Origin: Coffea arabica
Taxonomy: Eukaryota; Streptophyta; Magnoliopsida; Gentianales; Rubiaceae
Direction of reading: 5' to 3'
Assembly (NCBI RefSeq): GCF_036785885.1
Contig: NC_092329.1
Location: 4,030,001 to 4,094,000 of the forward strand
Length of the DNA: 64,000 bases
Below, one piece after another: positions 38,301 through 49,689 of the stretch. The notes under the pieces were generated by a model, which saw nothing but the letters and a program-made list of their open reading frames with translations, did not search any database and was not told the DNA's origin. Numbering within the stretch: position 1 is the first letter of the stretch; every line of letters starts with the position of its first letter. The translations under genes were made by a program, and so were the position numbers.

Positions 38301-38734
38301 TTGCCTTTTCCCGTTGGAGATCCCTTGATCAAGAGGTGGTTTTATTCATCTCCTTAATCAAAGTCGTAGTAGTATTTGCAGATCAACTGTTGAGTGAACA
38401 TTTACATACAAGTGATAAAATAGCAAGCCAATTTCTCTGAGTAATTTCACCAATCAACCCGGAGAGCCAAAATCAAACAATCAAAGGAAAAAGATTTTAA
38501 GTAGAAGCAATTCAGCAAGACAACAATAGGGGACCATCAATTACTGTCCAGATCAGAAAAAAAAAAAACTTCAGATATTTTACTCAAAAAATGAATTAAG
38601 TTGTCTAGTTCTGTAATTCCCATTAGAAATTGATTTTCAAGAAAGTACAAGATTGATGATGCAATCATGCAACAATGAGATCAATGACACAGAATAATTT
38701 ACCACTTCTACTAGCTTGTATTCCAGTGTTGCAA

Positions 38735-39239
38735 CCTCAAGAGTTGCCGGTTTTTGTGGTTTCCTGTGGATTAAGGATTGTAAATTTATCAAAAGTCTTA
38801 ACTGGCTTTGACAAAAAAGACACTAGCCTTTCCGGGGTAATTGGGGCCTCTTTAGGACTTAGCAGCAGGTTCCCTACATAGGTTAGTTCCCACATCGGGG
38901 TTGGGGAGGATTTGAGGTAGATTTATAAGTCTCCTCAGGAATCTCAAGAGTTGCCGGTTTTTATGGTTTCCTGTGGATTAAGGGTTGTAAATTTATCAAA
39001 AGTCTTAACTGACTTTGATAAAAAAGACACTAGCCTTTCCAAGGTAATTGGGGCCTCTTTAAGACTTAGTAGCAGGTTCCCTGCATAGGTTAGTTCCCAC
39101 ATCGGGGTTGGGGGGGATTTGGGGTAGATTTATAAGTCTCCTCAGGAACCTCAAGAGTTGCCGACTTTTGTGATTTTCTATGGATTAAGGATTGTAAATT
39201 TATCAAAAGTCTTCACTGGCTTTGAAAAAAAAAAAAAAA
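38735..39239 (+). mobile_element. Retroposed tandem array of a 207-bp unit with snRNA-like promoter motifs
   Basis: About 2.4 tandem copies of a 207-base unit begin at 38736, 38943 and 39150 (each CTCAAGAGTTGCCG). The third is cut after CTGGCTTTGA and replaced by an A-tail. The whole array is enclosed by the identical 17-mer GTATTCCAGTGTTGCAA at 38718-38734 and 39240-39256, so the multimer was inserted as one retroposed piece. Each full unit contains TTCCCACATCG (38887-38897; 39094-39104), 10 of 11 matches to the plant USE element RTCCCACATCG, then about 25 bases, then TTTATAAG (38922-38929; 39129-39136). That spacing is the Pol III type of plant snRNA promoters. The transcribed portion resembles no small RNA I know. 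The same promoter motif also occurs in some TRIM/LTR ends, an alternative origin. Confidence 0.75.
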
Positions 39240-39487
39240 GTATTCCAGTGTTGCAATCAGAGCTTCAGGAAAAAAGTAGTGTATTGTCTCAGGCAATAGA
39301 TTTGGGCAAAATCACAGAAAATCGACTTGAGGGTTGTCGTATGGATAAGGTTAAAGCTGTCGTTTTTGGAATTCTTTTACCTCATTCCAGATTGGTCTTC
39401 TGCCGTGTAAAGTGCGTGAGTAAACAGTTCTTAATTAATGAAGAATGGAGATAGCCTTCTCATCACCGACTGTACTCGGCGACTAGA

Positions 39488-39740
39488 ATGTTGCCACGTG
39501 GACAACGAAACCAGCTCTTTTCCGATGTCGTTTTGTTCGAAGGAAGCACGCGAGACGCGGCGCAACTACCCACCTCGAAGTTTCCATGTCTATACTCTTT
39601 CCCCATTTTGATTTTTCTTCGCATTTCGGACTACGGATTCCAATTTCCAGATCCCTCAGCTGTGCTCGGCAGAGCTGATCCTTCCAATTTTCAAGACCAG
39701 CGGGAGGAACAGCAAGGCCTCAGCTATTTCCCTTCAGCAG
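39488..39740 (+). other. Probable first (leader) exon of the RING gene
   Basis: The region is C/T-rich and ends TTCAGCAG|GTCTGT, a usable donor. The matching acceptor is TTTTGCAG at 41258, giving an intron of about 1.5 kb. The frame from the ATG at 39488 is open through the exon and, after this splice, continues without a stop into the RING coding frame, so a longer protein is formally possible. A non-coding leader remains more likely because RNF5-type proteins normally start close to the RING. Confidence 0.45.
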
Positions 39741-41290
39741 GTCTGTCATCTCCTTCCTCTTGCTTTGTCAAATTTCTGTCTAATCTGTGGTTGAATCTTT
39801 TTTATTTAGCTTGTTCACTTGTGTTCCTAAATGTGAATTTTTAATCTTTACCAGATCTTGTATTTTTGATTGTTAAATTAGTTGGTTTCTGTGTGAAAAG
39901 TCTTTGGGAATTTATTTTGATAGTGCTTAGGAATTAATTTTAGGTGCATTCACTTAGATGCAATTTTATATGTTTTCCCGCAATTTTTGCTTCCTTTTGA
40001 TAAACTTAAACCCTGTTCCGATACTGGTAAAAATGTTTATTTACCTTATTTTGGCAAAAAGAAAAGATAAAAAGACAATCTTTTGATTAGGGATGGGTTG
40101 TTTACAGAATTATTGACATTTTCATATTAAATATTGAAAGAGAAGATATTCATAGAAGTTGATTTCCTGGAAATCTTACTTTAAAGTTGGTTTATGAAAG
40201 ACTTTAAAGTTGGTTTATCAAAGAGAAGCTGTTTCTTCTTCTTCCTTCACTAATCTAAGTTTCTTCTTCTTCTACATGCGACTATATCAGTTTGATGATT
40301 AGATTGTTATCAATCATGTGCTATTGTTTAGTGCGGCATCAAGTGCCTCTTCTCTGATCGATATAGACATCTTCCACCTTCCATCGAGCATCCACTCTGC
40401 TCATCCTTTTTTCCCAGGGGCTAAAACAGAAGTATTGGCATACAATTTGCTCCACTCATTCTAAATCTCTGAGTCTTCAAACATTTTGTTCCATAACTTC
40501 TTCAAGAGTTATACATTATAGAAGTACTCATCATTCCATAAGAAAAGAATCAACACATGTCAAGTTGAGCTGTCTGTTCAAATACTTGCCTGAGGCAATG
40601 CACTGCATCCCACCATAACTGTCTATGGCTACCAGCATATCAAGAAGCCTAGCAACTCATGTTTGGTTTAAAATGCACCAGTGTCAAGCCTGAAGACATG
40701 GTATCCTTGTGCTGATTGTTGCTATTTGTTCAATCCGATGACTTTGCTTTCTGCCGTGATTGTCAATCACTATGCATTATATTAAGAGGCAATGTTAAGA
40801 TCTTCTTTGAATTCAACCTAGAAGAGTTGGAGAGAGTTTGCTTATATGATTCTCTTAAGGTGTTGGGTGTGAAGAAGAGAAGGGACAAAAGAAGTTGATC
40901 TGAAGGAAATCGTGGTCCAAGAATTTCTACTCCAAGAATTTCTACACGAAGCCCTTCTCTTGTTCACTAAAAGAGGCAATGCACTCTTTGATTTCTGTAT
41001 GTATGGAAGCTAAATAAAACCGTGAATATTTCTTTAATTTTGTACAAACATATGAAGACTTGTGGAAATAACCCTAGCTGTGATCCTTATCGAAGATGTA
41101 TTAACAGCTCTTTTCAATGATCCTTGTGTTATATGTTTCTTTGTGATTGAATGAAGGCTTCTACATGTTTTTGTTATTTACTGGATTTATGACCTTTTTT
41201 TGTTTTTTTTTTTTTAAGTATAGTGGTTTTTAGAAAGGACTTTTGTATGATTTTGCAGGGCACTTTGAGAAGTCTAATAAGCTTAAAGAG

Positions 41291-41998
41291 ATGGCAAGTG
41301 GGTTTGGGGAATCAACAAGTAGAGCACCTTTAAGTCCATTTTGCTCAGGGAATACTAGTAATAACAGTGGTGATGCGGGTAATTTTGAGTGTAACATTTG
41401 CTTTGACTTAGCTCAAGAGCCAATTATTACACTCTGTGGTCACCTCTTCTGCTGGCCTTGCCTTTACAAGTGGCTTCATATTCACTCTCTTTCAAAGGAA
41501 TGCCCAGTTTGTAAGGCCCTCATAGAGGAGGAGAAGTTGGTTCCATTATATGGTCGCGGAAAGAGCTCAACAGATCCGAGGTCTAAGTCGATTCCCGGGG
41601 TGGAGATTCCCCATCGCCCTGCTGGACAACGACCCGAGACAGCTCCTCCTCCACCACCAGATAGTAATGCTTTTGCTCAGCATGGTTTTGGGTTCACTGG
41701 TGGGTTTGGCGGATTTGCTCCGATGGCAACTGCAAGATTTGGGAACTTTACCCTCTCTGCTGCATTTGGAGGTCTGATTCCATCATTATTCAACATCCAA
41801 GTGCATGGATTTCCTGATGCCAATATGTACGGGGCGGCTGGTGGTTTCCCATACGGTTTTAGTAACACATTCCATGGTGGACACATACATGGTTTCCCTC
41901 AACGCACAAGTCAGCAGCAACAGCAGGCAGATTTCACTTTGAAGTTGCTCAGTTTGATAATTGGCATTGCTGTTATCCTTGCTCTAATTTGGAGTTGA
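41291..41998 (+). CDS. Membrane-anchored C3HC4 RING E3 ubiquitin ligase (RMA/RNF5-like)
   Basis: Predicted ER-membrane E3 ligase of the RMA/RNF5/RNF185 group, similar to At1g19310. The frame from ATG 41291 (MASGFGESTS) gives 235 residues with no intron inside the coding part. The C3HC4 RING has zinc ligands Cys34, Cys37, Cys49, His51, Cys54, Cys57, Cys71, Cys74 (CNIC...CGHLFCWPCLYKW...CPVC). It is followed by a basic linker, a proline run (PPPPP, near residue 121), a Gly/Phe-rich region, a Gln run, and one C-terminal membrane helix (LKLLSLIIGIAVILALIW), the tail-anchor expected for this group. An upstream exon is likely (39488-39740), with the acceptor TTTTGCAG just before 41259; an N-terminally extended isoform from that exon cannot be excluded. 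Substrates are unknown. Confidence 0.92.
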   Translation: MASGFGESTSRAPLSPFCSGNTSNNSGDAGNFECNICFDLAQEPIITLCGHLFCWPCLYKWLHIHSLSKECPVCKALIEEEKLVPLYGRGKSSTDPRSKSIPGVEIPHRPAGQRPETAPPPPPDSNAFAQHGFGFTGGFGGFAPMATARFGNFTLSAAFGGLIPSLFNIQVHGFPDANMYGAAGGFPYGFSNTFHGGHIHGFPQRTSQQQQQADFTLKLLSLIIGIAVILALIWS

Positions 41999-44900
41999 GG
42001 TAAATAGTCATAAGTCTTCAACATCCTGGAGTACCTAGGTTAAGCGTTTGTACTCTGTAATCTGTAAATTTGGTGGTGTAGTAGATGTGATATTTTCATT
42101 TTAATTTTTTTTTTTTTTTTGCACTTGTGTTGGTTGATAGAAATTGTATGGCAATTCTTGTTGCCATTGTTATCTCCTCGCCAATATGTTCGCCAGCTTC
42201 CAAGGCTCAATGATATAATTGTATCTGTTTGCACCCTTGTATTTCTCATGCTTACAGATAGAGCATAACACACAACAGTGTCATTTGTATGGTATACACT
42301 TTACCTTTTTTTTTCTTTGGCATAGTATCTATGTTTGCTCATATTACTTTTGCTTTTACTTGGAAGATGAGTACTTAGACATTAGAACTTTACAGATTGT
42401 TCAAACCAAGTAATTAGTTTGTCTCTTGCACTTCCCTCCCCTTGCATGCATAAAATTGTGAAAGCTCAAACAGAAGTTGTTGGAACATAAATGAAAATTT
42501 CCGTTAAATTCTTTTTCACTAATTATACCATGTTGGAAGAACGTCAATATATTATTTGCACCTTTTTTCTGAAGCCTGCATGTCCAAAAAGTTGAGGTTT
42601 TAGTGGAGCTTAGAACACCACTGTTTGCTCATACAGCTAACTATTATAGTTGCGTCGATTATGCAAATTTGAGAATGTTACTTGGATGAAGTTTTAAAAA
42701 ACCTTGGAGCTTGTTTGCTGACATCACTTGGTAACTCTTAAAATAGGATTGTAATGAATATTGTGAATCAATATCATTTGGTTGAGCTTGAGCTTCACTG
42801 GTTTTGTTTGGTCTTAATTTTTCGTCTCTTTCAGTTATCTAAAATAGCGTTGCACTTGCCGGTGGTCTCTTGTTCACATGGGTCCTTTCACAAGCTTTTT
42901 CCATCCTTGGCAATAGAAATTGGTAGATTGCAACTAAAATGCAGAGTATACAAATCCTTCTTTTCTTATTTGCTTTTCTGATGATAAAGCATTTTCATGA
43001 AGCAAGATGAGGATGATTATTGTCGGAATCTATATTCTTTTCCAAATTCTAGTGGAATTATTGCAAGCTGTTAGTCCTTGTTCTCTTGTTGGGAAGGGAT
43101 ACAAGTTTCTACACAGAAGTGGCAGAGGAGGCTGTTGTGGTATCTTAGGTAGTGCATTTGCTAAGGAGTTCAGTATCTTAAGATTTCTCACTAAAAAGAG
43201 TGAAGGAGCATTGTACTGCAAGCTTTTGGTTGTTGTTTTGGTTCATTTTCTTATCAACATTGTGCTCGGGTTCATTAGATATAGCAAAGGAGTCTTTGTA
43301 GTTCTTAAACACCTTTTTCAAGTTCCTTTTGACTCAATAATGTAAGCACCCTTGCAGTAGTAAGCTGACATTCATGTAGTTCTTTAAATTTCTGGTTTAT
43401 ATCTGCCATTGGCTTCCTTATCCTCCCCATTCCCTGAATTGTCTAGAGATGCATGTAGAAGTCCATCGTGAATGATATGGTAGCAGTGATTTTTGGTTTT
43501 CCCTATTCTTCTTTTAACTCATGGACTGGCTCGTCTTGCTAAGATTGTAGTGTGTATGTGCGGTTCTGCTGCTTCATTGAGTGGTGGATAAGTCTTTAAA
43601 TTTTGTTAAACAAGATTATCTTCATCTCAGTTTTTCGCCCATGGACCCATTTACCTTTTGGTCGAATTTGGAAGATTTCTTTTCTCCCCTCTCCAGCTGA
43701 AGTTCTGTTGCTCCAGCCATATATTCTTTACATTTCTTTTTGCTGAAAAGATTCTTGAAGAAGATAATTAGCATATGAGATCGGGCACCAGCCTTGCCTG
43801 TCTTGGAGCCATGACACCGGGAAACCATAGTGCTTGTTGTGCTTAAGCTTTTCTTTGATGTTGTTCGGTTCAGTTGTTTTTTCTGAGTAGAAACTTCCTT
43901 CAGTGCCTCAGAAACACTATTCTGTTACTAATCAAACCTTGGGAGGCTTATTACATCTCTCCGTCTAACTTTTGGCTGCTAGGTTGGTGTATGGCAGCCA
44001 AACTTACACCTTTAGGTATATCTCATTTTTCTAGTGCTTCTAAGAAAAAGTGGTAGATTTCGCTCTATTAATGGTGGGTTTGCACTTTTTTCTGAAGGTG
44101 CATTAGGTAAAGTATCCTGAACTTTGGAAATTTGAATTTGATACTTGAAATGTTTGATGAAGTCAATTCATAGGAGTTGCAGTACTATCTACTGTTGTTG
44201 GTCTCATTGTTGCATGAAATTGTTGGCGTAGGAAAGAGATTCTCTCGTGTAATACTGGGCCTAATCAAATGGGGCGTTTCATAAAATTGTGGTAATATCA
44301 CATCTTACTCAAGGTGGTCCTGATATGGTTCATTTGTGTCTGCATAACGTGCCTTTTCAATGGCATTATTTGCTATTGGAAGTTGCCTTCCTAGAACATG
44401 ATTTGCTTTTAAGGGTCCTTCTCCTAAAGTAGCATCAGGTGATTACTCGTACATTAGCTTCCTAGATGACCTCTCAGTTTGATTTTTGATCACCATAAAA
44501 TCAGTAGAAACGCAAGGAAAGCGAGCCCAAGTTTGCTTGCACGCTCCTGTTGTGCTCTTGTAGATTAGTTCACTATAATTGTACTTCATTTTCACATCAC
44601 ATCTTGCTCCAGGTGGTCCACATTTCGGTTTATTTTTCTTAGTACCTTGCCTTCTCAATGTCATCATCCACCTTTAAAAGTTTGCTTGGGACAGCTGAAA
44701 AAGAAAGTTGCCTTTGCTGGAACATTAAATATCTTGTATCGCTCTAAAACAACACAAATTTCACATGTTACGAGTTCTTGAGATAATCTTCCTTTCGATT
44801 GTGTTTTACTCAAAAATCATAGGAAGTCTGACACCTAGTGGCAACTTGCGAGGGAAATTTACCTTAGATTGCTAGCAGGCTTCTGCTGTAATCTTGGTGC

Positions 44901-45206
44901 ATGGACACAAAAATTTTAATTTGAAGAGATGCTACTGAGTTATCTGCTCAACCTAGTTTCCTGCCTGTTGTCTTCACTTATTTGTTTGTTTATTATTTTG
45001 GGTGAAAATCCAAAAGCCATGAGAGGCATCATGAGATAAATTAATAGGGAATTTTACCTTTTACTGGCATGTCATGAACAAGAAGCGCAGGGTCTGCCAA
45101 GTCTGGCATATATGTGGGCTATGAGCCTTGTCTTTTTTTTCTTAGATTCACGCAAGTTACAATCCAATGTTTAACTCTAATAATTAGGCATCGGCAGCCA
45201 ATTTCC

Positions 45207-45303
45207 AACTCCAATTAGACATCAGGAAAACGCGGAACAGGAAAAAAAATTTACTACCAAGGAAGCAGGCGATGCAGTAGAACTCCAATTAGACATCAGG
45301 AAA
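45207..45303 (+). repeat. 23-bp direct repeat flanking 51 bases
   Basis: AACTCCAATTAGACATCAGG plus AAA occurs at 45207-45229 and 45281-45303. No A-tail or inverted terminal repeat lies between, so a local duplication or filler insertion is more likely than transposition. Confidence 0.7.
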
Positions 45304-47128
45304 TCGTTGGTTGTCCTGTAGCTTCGAGGCAAGCATTCTGCTTAGATGTTCCCACGCGGAGTACTGAACGTAGAAAATTCTGAGAGTCCCTGTTTGATGA
45401 CCATTGACTCCATGATGACTGCGTGTCTGCATACACAGAATGTGCTGGAAATTTTCATTTGCATGTAGCACAACTTTGACAATATAATAGCAAGGAAGGA
45501 AACAAGAATTTATCCCTCATGTGCCATGTTCAGATTCAGTTTCCTTCCCACTAAATGATTATCGACTTCCACACGCACTCCGTTGTGGTACTATGACGAC
45601 CTCAAAGTATCCAAGTACGGGGTACTTTGACAAAGAAGAGGATGTTACAGCCTCGGCCTCACTGGATGTACAAGTTCCTAGAGAGCCTAGGCCACTAAGA
45701 GCCCGAATCATGTTCCCAATGCATAACCATATTTGTGACTTTTTATGGTACGTGACACAAGCATCATCTGAGTTTGGAAAAATTTTAGCTAATATGGGGT
45801 GGTGTGATTGTAGCATCTGATTCAATAGAAGGGAGGTGAGTCTTGACAAACGTCTCCTCTACTTCTTCGAATCTCAGTTTTAACTACTAGATCAAGATCT
45901 CATCGGCTAAGGTTTAATTTTTGAAATCCCAATTTTAATTACTAGATTAAAATCTCAATAATCAGACTCTAGGATGGGCGTTGACGATAGAGAGAGCCAT
46001 TATGCAAAGCTAAGGAATGCAAATTTCAAAGCTTAATCTCCGAATTTCACAAAAGGAAAAAAAGAAAAAAAGGAAGAGGAGTGGGGACTATTATGTTCTT
46101 TGATTTCTACGTACATTCCTAGAATAGACTAGTGGTGGCAATGGACAAATAAATAGATTTATGATTGTCATTTAATACCAAATTATTGAGGATAACTGGT
46201 CCCCAAATAATAATAATAATACTGCAAAGGTCGTCCCCTCCTGTGCTAAGTTGGAAAAAAGTTGCAAGTCGCAGGTAGGTGCATTAGCATTAGTCAATAG
46301 AGAGCAGCAGTCTAGAAATGGACCCAAAGTAGAGGGATGAGGGAACTATCAAATATACTTGTGCAAATGCTTAGGCAGTTTCAATTTACTTACGTACTAA
46401 TCCCCCCCAGCCCCCACCCAAAAAAAAAAAAAAATGTTGCCCAAAACAGGCTATCAAACTTATTGTAAAAGATTTGGGAATGCTTCAGATTTACAGATAA
46501 TTTCTCTGATACAACTATTCGCTAAACTATTTATAATACTTGTTATTGAAGTAGCAGCAATGGTATGGTGGTTGTTATCTCCTACTCGACTTGGAGCTAT
46601 GTCCAATCGATGTGTTGATGTCTCACAGTCGGTGAAAATTATGCTCCATCGAATTTGCTTTCTTACTCCAGCAAGTAAACGGGAAACCATGGCGAAATCC
46701 ATTCTTGGACTGCAACCTATTACCCACCCTAAAATTCTCACTCGCACAATAATTAATGTTGAAAATAGACACTACTACTTTCTTTGAGTAGGAGGGATCC
46801 TAAAATGACATTGCAACTGTCAATTCCCCTGGTTTTTCCATATTTTACTCTGGGGTGTTGTTAGGTGCCTCCTCCTAATCTCATTTTAAAACTATGGTCA
46901 TGTGTTCATCAAATACCATTGAGCATGCTTCCAAAATATAACATTGAGCATGAACTAACACAACTCATAGATTCGTTCTTCCTAACATAAGTTTCAGCAC
47001 TTCGATTCCTGGTTTCATAGCAGATCTAGTTGAACTTTGCTATTATTCTCCAAGCTACCAAGTGTAATTACATAAAACAAATGGAAAGTTTTTTGGTTTC
47101 TTTTGCACAACATTTTGTTTGGCAAAAT

Positions 47129-47722
47129 CTCCGTTTGGATTCGTCTATTTTTCAATAACTAAATTTTCAAGTACAATGCTAAAATAATACATAAGTAAAA
47201 ATACCTAATCCATACAATATATCAAAAAATAACTCACAAATGTACAAAAAAATGAAAAAAAAATATAAATTCTACAACATCTTTCACCTATCACCACCAC
47301 TACCCCCACCTACCACTGTCACCACTCCCTCCCTCTTTCTTTCTCCTCCTCCTTCTCCCTCTTCTCCTTCCCTCTTCCTCCTCCCCTCCCCTTCCTCGCC
47401 ACCTCCCACCTCCTGATCTGGTCTTGACTAGATCGCGACAGCGAAAAGGGGAAGGAAGGTGCGAGATCAAGTGGATGGGGAGGGAAAGGGCAAGGGGTAT
47501 CGAGGAAGGGAAAGAGGGGAGGAATAAGGAGAGGGAGAAGGAAGAGGTAGGAGGAGGAGGGAGGGGGTGGTGGCTGTGGTAATGACTGTGAGTAGTAGTG
47601 TTAATTTTTAAAAAGTACTTAATTTTAAAAGATATCCCAAAATGCATTTCAAAAATTCCTCCAAAAATATCAAAAAAAACATTTGCAGTAAAATATTTCA
47701 AAAATAATTAATCCAAACGGAG
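47129..47722. mobile_element. Fold-back/MITE element with pyrimidine and purine arms
   Basis: Starts CTCCGTTTGGATT and ends AATCCAAACGGAG, a perfect 13-bp terminal inverted repeat. Inside, a pyrimidine-rich tract (about 47285-47415, CTCCTCCTTCTCCCTC...) is followed by a purine-rich tract (about 47445-47575, GGAGAGGGAGAAGGAAG...), which can pair as imperfect arms of a long hairpin. Outer AT-rich parts match the GTTTGGATT MITE family, so it may be a MITE that captured foreign sequence. No clear target-site duplication. Confidence 0.7.
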
Positions 47723-48507
47723 TCTATTTCATAAAGAAGATAGATTATTTCAGAATGCCATATTTATCACGGGCTTGGGCCTAGTATTCTTTCAAACTAC
47801 ACAAGTGTGTACCATGATGTGCCATTTTCAAAGAAGTGGACAATGGAAACTAGAATATACTAATCGCCAATCAGCCACAAAGCCAAGCGGCACAAAAGCA
47901 TAAATGCATGAAAGATTAATTTGGTCCACCGCCCGTCACAACCTTAAAAGTTAAAAACTTTAGAGTTGGTATATTCGCGTTACAAATAAAACGATGCGCT
48001 AGCACTACCACTTTTCTTGCTTTTTTGTCAATGCAATTACCGCGCATATTATTTTTTTTTTTTTAAAAAAAAAAAAAACTTCTTCTCATCATTAAGTAGT
48101 AAAAGGAACGAGTAAAACTACTAGCACCTCCATGCAAAAAAAGGCGTATTTAGAATAAACTAAAGAAAAGTAGAAAAGTCTTCGAGTATAGGATGGGAAC
48201 CCAGTCTGAATCCATCAACCGCTGCAGCCTCTGAAAATCTTTGACTTGGCTAATACTAGTTCCAGTTCTTCGGACTCTGCATCCTGCCCTGCCACCCGGC
48301 CAGCCATCCAGCCTTGTTCCCTTCCATTTTTTTTTTTATTGCAACCAATTACAAAACCGTGTCTCTCAACTCCAACTATTCTTCAAAAATAATCCAAACT
48401 TGACAACCTCATTAGTCCCCCTTCTCTTACCCTGTTCCGCTTATATCCATTTCTCTTCTCTTTGGAGTTTGGCCCCCCCCTCATTTCCTAATCCATCTAA
48501 CTCCCAA

Positions 48508-49689
48508 ATGAAGCCTCAACAACTCGCAATATTCCTTCTCTTCCTTCTTTGCGTATCTTTTCCCAGTACCAGTAGTATTACTCCTTCAACTTCTTCTCCA
48601 CCTTCATCAATTCCACAACGATTCAGGGAAGCCCCCGAGTTCTACAACTCGCCAGAGTGTCCTTCAATCATCAGTAGTGATGAATTAGATGCCACCGACA
48701 TCATCAGCATTGACAATAATATTAATAAGAATCGCAATGATGAAGATTCCACCTCGGCCAGCGATGGTGATGATGATGACGGTGATGTTGTTGAAGACCA
48801 TAATTTCATCTGCTCCGATGATGCTGTCCACGTGGCCATGACCTTAGACGCCGCCTACATCCGCGGCTCACTGGCCGCCATCCTTTCCATCCTCCAACAC
48901 TCGTCTTGTCCGCAGAACATCATCTTCCACTTTGTCACCTCTGCCTCATCCAATGCGTCTCTTCTAAGCACCACCGTTGCTTCCTCTTTCCCTTACCTCA
49001 AGTTCCAAGTCTACCGTTTTGCCGACGCGGCTGTGGCCGGGCTAATATCTACATCCATCCGTTCGGCCCTCGACTGCCCTCTTAACTATGCAAGAAGTTA
49101 TTTAGCTAATCTTTTACCCCTTTGCGTCCGGAAAGTTGTGTACTTGGACTCGGACTTAGTCCTAGTCGATGACATTGCTAAATTGGCGTCCATCCCATTA
49201 GGTGATGATAAGGTCTTGGCAGCTCCTGAATATTGCAATGCTAACTTCACCTCATATTTCACCCCAACTTTGTGGTCCAACCCTTCTCTTTCTTTAACAT
49301 TTGCCAACAGGAAAGCCTGCTATTTTAATACAGGAGTAATGGTGATTGATCTTGATCGGTGGAGAGCGGGGGATTACACAACCAAGATTGAAGAATGGAT
49401 GGAACTGCAAAAAAGGATGAGGATATATGAATTGGGATCTTTGCCTCCCTTTTTGCTTGTTTTTGCTGGAAATATAGCTCCGGTTGATCATAGATGGAAT
49501 CAGCATGGTCTAGGAGGTGATAACTTTCGAGGGCTTTGCAGGGATTTGCATCCGGGTCCGGTGAGTTTGTTGCATTGGAGTGGTAAAGGCAAGCCTTGGG
49601 CAAGATTGGATGCCAACCGGCCGTGTCCCTTGGATGCTCTCTGGGCACCTTATGATCTGTTAAAGACTCCATTCGCATTTGATTCTTGA
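48508..49689 (+). CDS. GATL1: GT8 galacturonosyltransferase-like protein, GATL1/PARVUS type
   Basis: Golgi/ER glycosyltransferase-family 8 protein implicated in cell-wall polysaccharide synthesis; Arabidopsis PARVUS/GATL1 acts in glucuronoxylan formation, probably at the reducing-end oligosaccharide. The single exon gives 393 residues from ATG 48508 ([19 protein letters not shown]), a hydrophobic N-terminal signal or anchor. No in-frame ATG precedes it in the open frame. GT8 features: [14 protein letters not shown] (108-121), the DXD metal/nucleotide-sugar motif in [11 protein letters not shown] (Asp214/Asp216), [14 protein letters not shown], and the C-terminal HWSGKGKPW (356-364). GATL proteins are usually about 350 residues. 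The surplus is an Asp/Asn/Ser-rich insertion at about 57-98, between the FREAPEF motif and the catalytic core, partly encoded by GAT repeats. Identification as GATL1 rests on sequence resemblance plus the RING and PPR neighbours. Confidence 0.92.
   Translation: MKPQQLAIFLLFLLCVSFPSTSSITPSTSSPPSSIPQRFREAPEFYNSPECPSIISSDELDATDIISIDNNINKNRNDEDSTSASDGDDDDGDVVEDHNFICSDDAVHVAMTLDAAYIRGSLAAILSILQHSSCPQNIIFHFVTSASSNASLLSTTVASSFPYLKFQVYRFADAAVAGLISTSIRSALDCPLNYARSYLANLLPLCVRKVVYLDSDLVLVDDIAKLASIPLGDDKVLAAPEYCNANFTSYFTPTLWSNPSLSLTFANRKACYFNTGVMVIDLDRWRAGDYTTKIEEWMELQKRMRIYELGSLPPFLLVFAGNIAPVDHRWNQHGLGGDNFRGLCRDLHPGPVSLLHWSGKGKPWARLDANRPCPLDALWAPYDLLKTPFAFDS

Larger units (their letters stand above)
36235..39487. 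other. Spacer between divergent ELO-like and RING genes
   Basis: Contains the ELO-like promoter, a SINE-like element at about 37261-37440, MITE-like segments (about 36775-36905 and 38153-38300), and the retroposed tandem array at 38735-39239. No protein gene is supported. Confidence 0.5.
41999..48507. other. 6.5-kb spacer downstream of the RING gene
   Basis: Holds the RING 3' UTR and then about 5 kb without a supported gene. A divergent duplication is visible (about 44290-44395 and 44580-44690, sharing TCACATCTT.CTC.AGGTGGTCC and CCTT.TCAATG), a 23-bp direct repeat at 45207 and 45281, and the fold-back element at 47129-47722. Open frames near 43007 and 45521 show no family resemblance and no coding-like context. 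Confidence 0.5.

Noticed and set aside
43007-43345. 112-residue hydrophobic open frame downstream of the RING gene
   Set aside because: No recognised family, no splice or promoter context, and AT-rich composition; probably chance.
45521-45820. 99-residue open frame on plus and a 96-residue one on minus over the same bases
   Set aside because: Both strands are open over the same interval and neither resembles a known protein; no evidence for coding.
47300-47701. Proline/serine-rich open frame on the minus strand
   Set aside because: It is the translation of the purine/pyrimidine tracts of the fold-back element.
48241-48507. N-terminal extension of the GATL protein from 48241
   Set aside because: The frame is open but begins with TTG and has no ATG before 48508, where a signal-peptide-like sequence starts.
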